Origin: an uncultured Lachnospiraceae bacterium
Lineage (GTDB): Bacteria > Bacillota > Clostridia > Lachnospirales > Lachnospiraceae
NCBI GenBank assembly: GCA_945919795.1
Contig: CAMEJJ010000024.1
Span: 1 to 40,063, forward strand
Reading direction: 5' to 3'
DNA: 40,063 nucleotides
In this document: positions 25,047-31,984 of the stretch, piece after piece
How the letters are laid out: each line of letters starts with the position of its first letter
How positions within the stretch are numbered: the stretch's first letter is position 1
Program-made: the position numbers and the translations under genes
Notes under the pieces: generated by a model
What the model saw: only the letters and a program-made list of their open reading frames with translations
Databases searched by the model: none
Told to the model about the DNA's origin: nothing

Positions 25047-25124
25047 TTGATTAATCAGTGTGTTAATTATATTATAGAAACTTTTTCATAATAAATGCCG
25101 GGCAACCAAGTGTTGACCCGGCAT
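25047..25124 (+). ncRNA. Candidate short transcript: promoter plus GC-rich hairpin
   Basis: TTGATT (25047-25052), a 17-base spacer and TATTAT (25070-25075) could start an RNA near 25082. The -35 overlaps the palindrome TGATTAATCA. About 15 bases later ATGCCGGGCAAC faces GTTG-A-CCCGGCAT around the loop CAAGT, a strong hairpin followed by CCTCCCTTTTATAAGG. The tail is not a clean terminator. The alternative is a DNA-level element with no RNA. Nothing else is recognisable between 24898 and 25260. Confidence 0.3.
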
Positions 25125-25262
25125 CCTCCCTTTTATAAGGTATTTTCTACTTTCTCATGTTTTATGAATTTCAAAGTTATGCTCAAATCATGTGTTTTTA
25201 TGCAACACAAATCTGAAAAGGGAAAATATAAAAATAAGATAGATTAATAAGGAACGGATATA

Positions 25263-25286
25263 AATTGTATTAATATAAATACAATT
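25263..25286. promoter_or_regulatory. Dyad upstream of the amt promoter
   Basis: AATTGTAT at 25263-25270 pairs perfectly with ATACAATT at 25279-25286 around eight A/T bases, ending seven bases before the -35 box. It resembles a GlnR/TnrA site (TGTNA-N7-TNACA) but is one base too long and lacks the A/T at the fifth positions, so only a general activator or repressor site can be claimed. Confidence 0.4.
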
Positions 25287-25293
25287 ATTTTGG

Positions 25294-25322
25294 TTGACTT
25301 TTTAAAAGTTCTATTCTATACT
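25294..25322 (+). promoter_or_regulatory. amt-region promoter
   Basis: TTGACT at 25294-25299, a 17-base spacer and TATACT at 25317-25322, one of the best sigma-A-type promoters in the window. Transcription should start near 25329, only about eight bases before the stem of a terminator. Confidence 0.75.
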
Positions 25323-25336
25323 CGACATTAAGCAAG

Positions 25337-25371
25337 GGCGCTGAAGTAAATTCAGTGCCTTTTTCTTTTTT
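25337..25371 (+). terminator. Leader terminator directly after the promoter (attenuator?)
   Basis: GGCGCTGAA pairs with TTCAGTGCC (one G-T wobble) around GTAAA, followed by TTTTTCTTTTTT. Because it starts within ten bases of the predicted transcript start and lies about 140 bases before amt, it would end nearly all transcripts unless read through. That suggests attenuation of amt or a very short RNA. No antiterminator pairing was identified by eye. Confidence 0.7.
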
Positions 25372-25410
25372 GAGATACCGATACTCAGAAAGAAAGACAG
25401 AAGGACAGAA

Positions 25411-25509
25411 ATGTTCAGTATAGTAAACAAAGGGTTAAAGTTTGTTACCACAAAGGCGTGGCTGTTGTGTGTAATAGACTTTATTTTTTTGTTCAATGAG
25501 GAGGAATGA
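25411..25509 (+). CDS. 32-codon ORF directly upstream of amt (possible leader peptide)
   Basis: An ATG at 25411 with AGAAGGA seven to ten bases upstream opens a 32-codon frame. It has a basic start (MFSIVNKGLKFVTTK), a hydrophobic run (AWLLCVIDFIFLF) and the end NEEE. Its TGA lies three bases before the amt ATG, and its last codons (GAG GAG GAA) form the amt ribosome site, so translation of the two would be linked. It could be a leader peptide, a small membrane peptide or chance. No homolog is recognised. Confidence 0.4.
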   Translation: MFSIVNKGLKFVTTKAWLLCVIDFIFLFNEEE

Positions 25510-25512
25510 ATT

Positions 25513-27285
25513 ATGACAGAAGAGATTTTTGAGGCCGTTAACGGTCAAGTGTTTGGTGTCTGGTTTTTAATCGGTGCCGCACTGGTATTCTGGATGCAGG
25601 CAGGTTTTGCCATGGTGGAAGCCGGATTTACCAGAGCAAAAAACGCAGGCAACATTATTATGAAAAACCTGATGGATTTCTGTATCGGTACAGTAACATT
25701 CATCTTAATCGGTTTTAGCTTGCTGTTGGGAGAAGATTTGATGGGCTTTATCGGTAAACCCGGATTTGATATCTTCACAAATTATGCAAATTTTGATTGG
25801 TCTAACTTCGTATTTAACTTGGTGTTCTGTGCAACCACAGCAACCATCGTTTCCGGAGCAATGGCTGAAAGAACCAAATTCTTATCTTATTGTGTATATT
25901 CCGGTGTTATTTCCGCTTTGATTTATCCGATTGAAGCACACTGGATCTGGGGCGACGGTTGGTTAGCTCAGTTAGGCTTCCATGATTTTGCCGGTTCTTG
26001 TGCCATCCATATGGTTGGTGGTCTTGCCGCTTTAGTTGGTGCAAAAATTCTTGGACCCCGTATTGGTAAATTCCAGAAAGATAAAGATGGTAAAGTTATT
26101 AAAGTAAATGCTTTCCCCGGTCACAACTTACCGATTGGTGCACTTGGTGTATTCATCCTTTGGTTAGGTTGGTATGGATTTAACGGTGCCGCAGCAACAA
26201 GTCTGGAACAGCTTGGATCTATCTTTGTTACAACAACAATTGCACCTGCAATTGCAACGGTAACATGTATGATTTTCACATGGATTAAATATGGCAAACC
26301 TGATGTTTCCATGTGCTTAAATGCATCTTTGGCAGGTTTGGTAGCAATTACCGCTCCTTGCGATGTAACAGATGGAATTGGTGCAATTGTAATCGGTATT
26401 GTTGCCGGATTACTGGTTTGCTTCGGTGTATGGCTGTTAGATTACAAATTACATATCGATGATCCCGTTGGTGCTGTTGCTGTTCACTGTATGAATGGTA
26501 TCTGGGGTACGTTATCAGTTGGTTTATTTGCAACCAATTCTGCTCCCGGCTACAGCATTGCCAATGCAGACGGAAAAGAATTAGTTGGTCTGTTCTACGG
26601 CGGTGGATTTGAATTATTGGGATTACAGTTTATCGGATTTATTTCCGTTGCAGCATGGGCAGTTATCACCATGATTATTGTATTCCTGATTATTAAAGCA
26701 ATCTTTGGATTAAGAGTTTCCGAAGAAGAAGAAATCATTGGTTTGGATGCAAAAGAACATGGTTTACCGAGTGCATATGCAGGCTTCTCTATCATGGATA
26801 TTTCCAATACCATGACAATGGAAGTAAATGCCAATACCAATCTTGGTACAGACGATTATGACGAAGCTTCTGAAGCAGCTAAGAATGCAGCAGTTTCTGT
26901 TGCAAAAGCTCCTGATTTGGTACCTGCTTCCGGAATTTATAAAGTCGTTATCGTTGCTAAACTGTCAAGATATGAAGCTGTTAAGAAAGCAATGAACGAC
27001 CTTGGTGTAACCGGTATGACGGTAACACAGGTTATGGGTTGTGGTATCCAGAAAGGTGCCGGCGAGAAATACCGTGGTGTTGAAGTGGATGCAACCTTAC
27101 TTCCCAAGGTAAAAATCGAAGTAGTTGTCAGTGCTATTCCCGTTGATGATGTCATTTCAGCTGCGAAAAAAGCACTCTATACAGGACATATCGGAGATGG
27201 CAAAATCTTCGTATACAATGTTGATAAAGTAGTTAAAATCCGTACAGGAGAAGAAAACTTTGCAGCATTACAGGACGTTGAATAA
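25513..27285 (+). CDS. Ammonium channel fused to a C-terminal PII domain
   Basis: This 590-residue protein combines an Amt/Rh ammonium channel (about residues 1-410, eleven predicted membrane helices) with a PII signal domain. Channel motifs include FWMQAGFAMVEAGF, NAGNIIMKN, IEAHWIWGDG with twin-site His143, GWYGFNGAA and VHCMNGIWGTL with His325. A linker (about 410-475) leads to the PII domain at 477-590, which starts YKVVIVAKLSRYEAVKKA, has a T-loop around KYRGVEVDATLLPK and ends with the PII signature GDGKIFVYNVDKVVKIRTGE. Tyr51 of enteric GlnB is not present at the matching place (RGVEV), so uridylylation is unlikely. A built-in PII domain should gate the channel by ATP/ADP and 2-oxoglutarate. 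The ribosome site is GAGGAGG. Confidence 0.95.
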   Translation: MTEEIFEAVNGQVFGVWFLIGAALVFWMQAGFAMVEAGFTRAKNAGNIIMKNLMDFCIGTVTFILIGFSLLLGEDLMGFIGKPGFDIFTNYANFDWSNFVFNLVFCATTATIVSGAMAERTKFLSYCVYSGVISALIYPIEAHWIWGDGWLAQLGFHDFAGSCAIHMVGGLAALVGAKILGPRIGKFQKDKDGKVIKVNAFPGHNLPIGALGVFILWLGWYGFNGAAATSLEQLGSIFVTTTIAPAIATVTCMIFTWIKYGKPDVSMCLNASLAGLVAITAPCDVTDGIGAIVIGIVAGLLVCFGVWLLDYKLHIDDPVGAVAVHCMNGIWGTLSVGLFATNSAPGYSIANADGKELVGLFYGGGFELLGLQFIGFISVAAWAVITMIIVFLIIKAIFGLRVSEEEEIIGLDAKEHGLPSAYAGFSIMDISNTMTMEVNANTNLGTDDYDEASEAAKNAAVSVAKAPDLVPASGIYKVVIVAKLSRYEAVKKAMNDLGVTGMTVTQVMGCGIQKGAGEKYRGVEVDATLLPKVKIEVVVSAIPVDDVISAAKKALYTGHIGDGKIFVYNVDKVVKIRTGEENFAALQDVE

Positions 27286-27320
27286 ACAAGCGTTTATCTA
27301 ATCCCTTAGTTTAACATATA

Positions 27321-27370
27321 CAGGGCGGGCTTCGGATGCTTCCACCATCCGGGGCTTGTTCTGTTTTTTA
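27321..27370 (+). terminator. amt terminator with wobble-rich stem
   Basis: An 18-base stem (27321-27338 with 27346-27363) contains seven G-U wobbles, so it forms in plus-strand RNA only. TTTTTTATTG follows. It ends just before the large palindrome. Confidence 0.8.
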
Positions 27371-27376
27371 TTGTTG

Positions 27377-27682
27377 TCGGGCGCTTTGCCCTTGCCGGGA
27401 TGCGAAATGGAGTGGGACGGGCTTGCGACGATGTCTGCCGAGTTCGGACTACACAAATTTTTCTAGCACTTCTAAGAGACAAAAAATACAAAGTAACGAT
27501 TAAATGCCGGATTTCAAACGCAGACCTTACGGTCTTTGAACGAAGAAATCCGGCATTATTTTTTGCATTTTTTGCCTCTAAGAATTGCACGAAAAACTTG
27601 CCAAGTAGTCCGAACTTCGGCAATCATCGTCGCAAGCCCGTCCGGACACCATTTCGCATCCCGGCAAGGGCAAAGCGCCCGA
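27377..27682. repeat. 306-base near-perfect palindrome (repeat copy B)
   Basis: The arms start TCGGGCGCTTTGCCCTTGCC at 27377 and its complement ends at 27682. They match for about 75 bases with two short mismatch blocks and continue inward, through small indels, to a centre at about 27529 (AGACC-TTAC-GGTCT inside the GCCGGATTTC core). The central 55 bases and one inner arm match the element at 10475-10600. It lies between the convergent amt and cyclophilin genes. No transposase or target duplication is evident, so a MITE-like or intergenic repeat is the best description. Confidence 0.85.
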
Positions 27683-27698
27683 TGGGTGTACAGAGCGG

Positions 27699-28220
27699 TT
27701 ACATTTTTTCGGGTTCAGGATAGTCGATTCCAAAGGTGTCGACTGTCATGGATTTGATTTTCTGGTCATCGAGAGGGCGGTCAGAATAATCAGTGGGTGT
27801 TTCGGCAATTTTATTTACAACATCCATACCTTCTGTAATTTTGCCAAATGCAGCGTATGCTCCGTCTAAGTGCGGAGATGTTTTGTGCATAATGAAGAAC
27901 TGACTGCCGGCAGAATTGGGCATCATGGATCTTGCCATAGATAAAACACCTTCTGTATGTTTTAAGTCATTTTTGAAACCGTTTTGTGAAAATTCACCCT
28001 TGATGGAATAGCCGGGGCCACCCATTCCGGTTCCTTCGGGGCATCCGCCCTGAATCATAAAACCACGGATAACTCTGTGGAAAATGAGACCGTCGTAATA
28101 ACCTTTTTTAATTAAACTGATAAAATTGTTTACGGAAATCGGTGCAATTTCAGGATATAATTCTGCTTTCATAACATCGCCGTTTTCCATAGTAATGGTA
28201 ACAATCGGATTTTGTGCCAT
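27699..28220 (-). CDS. Cyclophilin-type peptidyl-prolyl cis-trans isomerase
   Basis: A 173-residue cytosolic isomerase (no signal peptide) that speeds proline isomerisation during protein folding. The cyclophilin core is clear: catalytic Arg49 in FHRVIRGFMIQGGCPEGTG, then GVLSMARSMMPNSAGSQFFIM, and HLDGAYAAFGKITEGMDVV near the C-terminus. The position of the tryptophan that binds cyclosporin in eukaryotic forms is His here, as in many bacterial members. CAGGAGG precedes the ATG on the minus strand. The stop lies 17 bases from the large palindrome, which may serve as its terminator. Confidence 0.95.
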   Translation of the reverse strand: MAQNPIVTITMENGDVMKAELYPEIAPISVNNFISLIKKGYYDGLIFHRVIRGFMIQGGCPEGTGMGGPGYSIKGEFSQNGFKNDLKHTEGVLSMARSMMPNSAGSQFFIMHKTSPHLDGAYAAFGKITEGMDVVNKIAETPTDYSDRPLDDQKIKSMTVDTFGIDYPEPEKM

Positions 28221-28235
28221 TTTTATACCTCCTGT

Positions 28236-28264
28236 TTGTTTCTTTTGCCGGAATCATATATAAT
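28236..28264 (+). promoter_or_regulatory. Probable promoter for the GNAT/sensor direction
   Basis: TTGTTT (28236-28241), a 17-base spacer and a perfect TATAAT (28259-28264). It lies between the divergent cyclophilin gene and the plus-strand genes, about 180 bases before the GNAT ORF. Confidence 0.6.
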
Positions 28265-28289
28265 GTTACTATGTCCGGAATCCTATCTT

Positions 28290-28318
28290 ATTCTAGCGAA
28301 AAAAAGACCGGATGTAAA
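28290..28318 (-). promoter_or_regulatory. Probable cyclophilin gene promoter
   Basis: Read on the minus strand: TTTACA (28318-28313), a 17-base spacer and TAGAAT (28295-28290). It gives a leader of about 60 bases. It lies downstream of the plus-strand promoter, so the two transcripts would overlap at their 5' ends. Confidence 0.6.
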
Positions 28319-28342
28319 GAAACAGCTCGGGGTTAGATCGGA

Positions 28343-28445
28343 AATGTCAGAAAATCAAGCAGAAATACGATTACGAGAGCGTTTTAAAGCGCAGTCAGAC
28401 AAACAATCGGAAACGAAATCAAGAAAAGCATCGGAAGTGCAATAA
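28343..28445 (+). other. 33-codon ORF in frame with the GNAT gene, ended by one stop
   Basis: An ATG at 28343 opens a 33-codon frame rich in Q, S, K, E and R (MSENQAEIRLRERFKAQ and on). It ends in TAA at 28443-28445, and the GNAT ORF begins in the same frame one codon later with a similar Q/S-rich composition. No good ribosome site is visible for the 28343 start. Either it is a small upstream ORF or the stop interrupts a longer N-terminus. Confidence 0.3.
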
Positions 28446-28448
28446 GGA

Positions 28449-29378
28449 ATGCAATCAAAAGGTCAATCATCAGTACAATCGAATCATTATTTAGTGGAAC
28501 AATTCAAGAGAAATACAGGAAAAAGCTATGAAATCTGTATTTCAAGTATTATGATTGTTTTTTCAGCAATGGTTTCTGCAAAGCAGAAGAATATACTGAA
28601 AGAAAATCTTTCGGGAATAGAGACAGTAAAAATAAATGAATCGCCGGACCCTTTTTTGTCGCGAACAAATATTGATTTGATAGATATTGATTTTTTTATT
28701 ACGGACATTCCGGATGTATGCAAAACGGTTCAGGAAAAAGGAATTCCTTCATTATTATATTTGCATGATGGTAATAAAGAGGAATCGATATCTCAAATTC
28801 CATATGCATTCACCGATTTTGATGGGATAGATTATGCGTATCTTTGCAATATCGCTAAGCGTTTTTATCATATTCCATGGACCATACTACAGACAAGACG
28901 TTGTATTTTGCGGGAAATGACAGAGGATGATCTGGATGCTTTATATGAGGTGTATAAGGATCCGGAAGTGAGCAGATATACCGAAAACCTATATGAAGAC
29001 CGGGAAAAAGAGAGGGCTTATATTCGTGATTATATTGAACAGGTGTACCGTTTTTGCGGATTGGGCATCTGGGTCATTGTATTAAAAGAGACCAATACCA
29101 TCATCGGAAGAGCCGGTCTGGCGTGGCGGGATGGTTATGATACGCCGGAGATCGGATTTGTGATTGCCAAGGATTACCAGAGGCAGGGATATGCATTTGA
29201 GATCTGCGATGCCATTCTTCATTATTGTAAAGAGATGGACTTAAGGACGATTCGTGTTTTATATCAAAAAGAAAATATTGCATCGGATAAGCTTTGCAAA
29301 AAACTGGGTTTTGAAGTAAAAAGAGAATTTGAAGCAGATGGAAAGCGGATGGTCGATGCAGTAATAGAAATATATTGA
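28449..29378 (+). CDS. GNAT N-acetyltransferase with a degenerate N-terminal domain
   Basis: A 309-residue protein. Residues 150-309 are a GNAT acetyltransferase of the RimJ/RimL-like Acetyltransf_3 type: LREMTEDDLDALYEVYKDPEVSRY at the start, IGRAGLAWRD, EIGFVIAKDYQRQGYA with the acetyl-CoA binding Q/R-x-x-G-x pattern near residue 233, and ASDKLCKKLGFE near the end. Residues 25-145 look like a worn-down HAD-like Rossmann domain (ITDIPDVCKTVQEKGIPSLLYL, DYAYLCNIAKRFY) without catalytic aspartates; this is inference. The ATG at 28449 has AAGGA directly against it, which is too close, so the true start is uncertain. The next gene starts 24 bases later. Confidence 0.8.
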   Translation: MQSKGQSSVQSNHYLVEQFKRNTGKSYEICISSIMIVFSAMVSAKQKNILKENLSGIETVKINESPDPFLSRTNIDLIDIDFFITDIPDVCKTVQEKGIPSLLYLHDGNKEESISQIPYAFTDFDGIDYAYLCNIAKRFYHIPWTILQTRRCILREMTEDDLDALYEVYKDPEVSRYTENLYEDREKERAYIRDYIEQVYRFCGLGIWVIVLKETNTIIGRAGLAWRDGYDTPEIGFVIAKDYQRQGYAFEICDAILHYCKEMDLRTIRVLYQKENIASDKLCKKLGFEVKREFEADGKRMVDAVIEIY

Positions 29379-29402
29379 CTGCACCACGGAAAGGATACGA
29401 TT

Positions 29403-30476
29403 GTGAAAACGGATTCAAACAATTCCAAAAAGAAATTTTATACTGTTACGCCAGTCCTTTTATTGGCCTTAATGATTGCCATCAGTTTTCTGGGAGTCTA
29501 TATTTTCCGTGTGCAATATGATAAAAACAATCTGCAGGAGGAAATACAGGAATACAGAAAGTATGATAAATATTATGCTATGATTACAAGCAATGATCGT
29601 GCGGATTTCTGGCAGTCAATTTATAACGGAGCAAAGGCGGAAGGTGAAAATTCCAATGCCTTTGTGGAACTTTTTGCGGGAAATATCGGAACCGGATACA
29701 GTATGGATCAACGTCTGGATATTGCCATTGCATCGGATGTGGATGGAATCATTCTGGAGGGGGAAGATGATATTGTATTAAAGAGGAGCATGGAAAAAGC
29801 CATAGATAACGGAATTCCGGTCGTGACGGTTTCGCAGGATATTTCCGACAGTGACAGAATCAGTTATGTCGGCATCAGCCGCTATAGTTTAGGACAGACC
29901 TATGGAAGAGAAATGGTAAAACTGGTTGGTCATATGCTTGCGGAAAATGATGCATTATATAATGGAAATAAGCCTGTGTCAGTACTGGTTCTGATTGGAA
30001 AGGAATCGGATAACACCGGACAAAATCTTTTGCTGTCAGGAATAAAGGAAGAAATAGCAAAAAACAGTTCCATGGAAAATCGCGTAATGGTAAGTACCTA
30101 TGCCGTGGATGATTCCGGTGATTTTACGGCAGAGGAATCGATTCGGGATATTTTTATCGGACAGAAAGAGGTTCCGGATATTTTAATCTGTCTGAATGAA
30201 ATTCATACCAATTGTGCCTATCAGGCAGTCATTGATTATAACCGGGTAGGAAAAACCAATATTATCGGATATTATGATTCGGATACCATCTTAAATGCCG
30301 TGCAGAAAGATATTATCTTTTCTACGATTTCCATGGATACGGCACAAATGGGAAAATATTGCGTGGATGCACTGAATGACTACCTGGATGAAGGCTATGT
30401 CAGCGATTATTATACAGTAGATACGTATGTGGTGGGCCAGGATAACATCGATGAATATATGGAAGGAGAAGAGTGA
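29403..30476 (+). CDS. Membrane-anchored sugar-binding sensor protein
   Basis: A 357-residue protein with one N-terminal membrane helix (about 14-35), a short coiled segment (NNLQEEIQEYRKYDKYY) and then a periplasmic-binding-protein type 1 domain of the Peripla_BP_4 sugar group (ITSNDRADFWQSIYNGAKAE, IAIASDVDGIILEG, AIDNGIPVVTVSQD, YVGISRYSLGQTYGREM). There is no lipobox, so it stays tethered by the helix. It most likely binds a sugar and presents it to the kinase encoded next, as XylFII does for LytS in Clostridium beijerinckii. The start is GTG at 29403 with GGAAAGGA upstream. Its TGA overlaps the kinase ATG by one base. Confidence 0.88.
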   Translation: MKTDSNNSKKKFYTVTPVLLLALMIAISFLGVYIFRVQYDKNNLQEEIQEYRKYDKYYAMITSNDRADFWQSIYNGAKAEGENSNAFVELFAGNIGTGYSMDQRLDIAIASDVDGIILEGEDDIVLKRSMEKAIDNGIPVVTVSQDISDSDRISYVGISRYSLGQTYGREMVKLVGHMLAENDALYNGNKPVSVLVLIGKESDNTGQNLLLSGIKEEIAKNSSMENRVMVSTYAVDDSGDFTAEESIRDIFIGQKEVPDILICLNEIHTNCAYQAVIDYNRVGKTNIIGYYDSDTILNAVQKDIIFSTISMDTAQMGKYCVDALNDYLDEGYVSDYYTVDTYVVGQDNIDEYMEGEE

Positions 30477-31984
30477 TGAAAATTCAGGATAAAATCAACA
30501 ATCTTTCCATTCAGAAAAAACTGGTCGGAGTCTATTTTTTAACTACGTTGCTGGTGCTTGCAGTCAATTTGTTTATGTATATCAATATCAATGTCATGAT
30601 GCACCGTCTGGATCAGATTTATACCAGTAATATTAATCTGAATCAACTTTCCGATTTACTGGATCAGGTTCAAAGTGACATGAACAGTTATCTGAATACG
30701 AAAACAACCGATTCGATGGATGCCTATTATAAATCCTATCAGGAATACAGTGCGCATCTGGAGAATTTATCGGATCAGGTAACGGGCAGTGAAGTACAGC
30801 GTATGGAGAGAAACATTCGTAATATGTCGGAAGAATATCTCAGTTACACAGAACTGGCTATTGATGCAAAACGAGGAAGAAATGTTGAAAAATACAGATA
30901 TTATAATGAAGAAGCTGCCACGATTTATGAATACTTAAAATCCTATATCGGAAGTCTGAATATGTCGCAGTTTAAGTATAATACGACGAATTATACGGCT
31001 TTGTCGAAGGCGCTTCGCTATGTGGAAGTTGTTAATATGTTTGTTTTTATCTTCGTTGCTTTCGCAAATGTTTTTCTGGTTTTAATGGTAATACGTGATA
31101 TTACCAGACCTTTGACCGCACTGTCGCAAGTGGCCGATGAAGTTGCTGCCGGCAATCTGGATGTCGATATGCTGGAGGTTTCTTCCAAAGATGAAATCGG
31201 AGTCGTAAGTAATGCATTTAATCAGATGATTATCAGTATCCGAAATTACATCAGCAGACTTCGTACCAGTATGGACAATGAGCGTGCATTAAAAGAAAAA
31301 GAATTGAAAATGGAAACGCATTTAAAAGATGCGCAGTTGAAATACTTACAGGCACAGATTAATCCCCACTTTTTATTTAATACATTAAATGCCGGTGCCC
31401 AGCTTGCCATGATGGAGGATGCGGACAAAACCTATGAATATGTCCAGAACGTGGCTCAGTTTTTCCGTTATAATATAAAAAAAGATCACGATACGGTTTC
31501 TTTAAAGGAAGAACTGGAGTTGATTGATACTTATATTTATATTTTAAACGTACGGTTTTCCGGTGAGATTCATTACGAAAAAGATATTGATGAAAAACTG
31601 ACCGGCCTGATGATTCCAAGTATGATTTTGCAGCCTGTAATTGAAAACAGTGTCAATTACGGAATCAGAGGAATTTCATGGGAAGGTGTCATTCGTGTGG
31701 AATTATACGAAGATACGGAAGCAGGTGTTGCCCGTCTGGTGATGGAAGATAATGGAATAGGCATTTCAAAAGAAACGATTGAAAAGATTATGTCGGATCA
31801 GTCTTTTGAAAACCATCTGGATGAAAATTCCAACGGGATTGGATTGCAGAATGTGATCAGCAGATTACGGCTTTTTTATGACAGAGATGATATATTTGAG
31901 ATTGTTTCGCTGGGAAAAAATCAGGGAACGCGTGTGATTATTTCCATTCCCATTCCGAAAGAAAAGGAGGAAAGCCATGTATAA
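30476..31984 (+). CDS. YesM/LytS-type sensor histidine kinase
   Basis: A 502-residue membrane kinase. One helix at about 15-38 and another at about 187-208 enclose a helical extracellular domain of about 150 residues, followed by a HAMP domain (RDITRPLTALSQVADEVAAG), a coiled linker, the His_kinase domain with phospho-acceptor H298 in QINPHFLFNTLN, and an HATPase domain (PVIENSVNYGI, EDNGIGIS, NGIGLQNVISRL). The domain order is that of the YesM family, which works with AraC-type regulators on carbohydrate genes. ATG 30476 shares its A with the upstream TGA and has AAGGAGA just before. The stop overlaps the regulator gene by eight bases. Confidence 0.95.
   Translation: MKIQDKINNLSIQKKLVGVYFLTTLLVLAVNLFMYININVMMHRLDQIYTSNINLNQLSDLLDQVQSDMNSYLNTKTTDSMDAYYKSYQEYSAHLENLSDQVTGSEVQRMERNIRNMSEEYLSYTELAIDAKRGRNVEKYRYYNEEAATIYEYLKSYIGSLNMSQFKYNTTNYTALSKALRYVEVVNMFVFIFVAFANVFLVLMVIRDITRPLTALSQVADEVAAGNLDVDMLEVSSKDEIGVVSNAFNQMIISIRNYISRLRTSMDNERALKEKELKMETHLKDAQLKYLQAQINPHFLFNTLNAGAQLAMMEDADKTYEYVQNVAQFFRYNIKKDHDTVSLKEELELIDTYIYILNVRFSGEIHYEKDIDEKLTGLMIPSMILQPVIENSVNYGIRGISWEGVIRVELYEDTEAGVARLVMEDNGIGISKETIEKIMSDQSFENHLDENSNGIGLQNVISRLRLFYDRDDIFEIVSLGKNQGTRVIISIPIPKEKEESHV

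Noticed and set aside
25263-25286. True GlnR/TnrA operator
   Set aside because: The dyad is one base longer than the consensus spacing and mismatches at the inner positions; it is reported only as a generic dyad.
24898-25410. Glutamine riboswitch or ANTAR-type two-hairpin leader for amt
   Set aside because: The terminator loop GTAAA does not fit the AxxGxx hexaloop and no second matching hairpin was found.
28212-28342. Upstream part of the 77-codon plus-strand frame starting inside the cyclophilin gene
   Set aside because: It begins before the predicted plus-strand promoter and overlaps the cyclophilin start and leader, so it is not expected to be transcribed.
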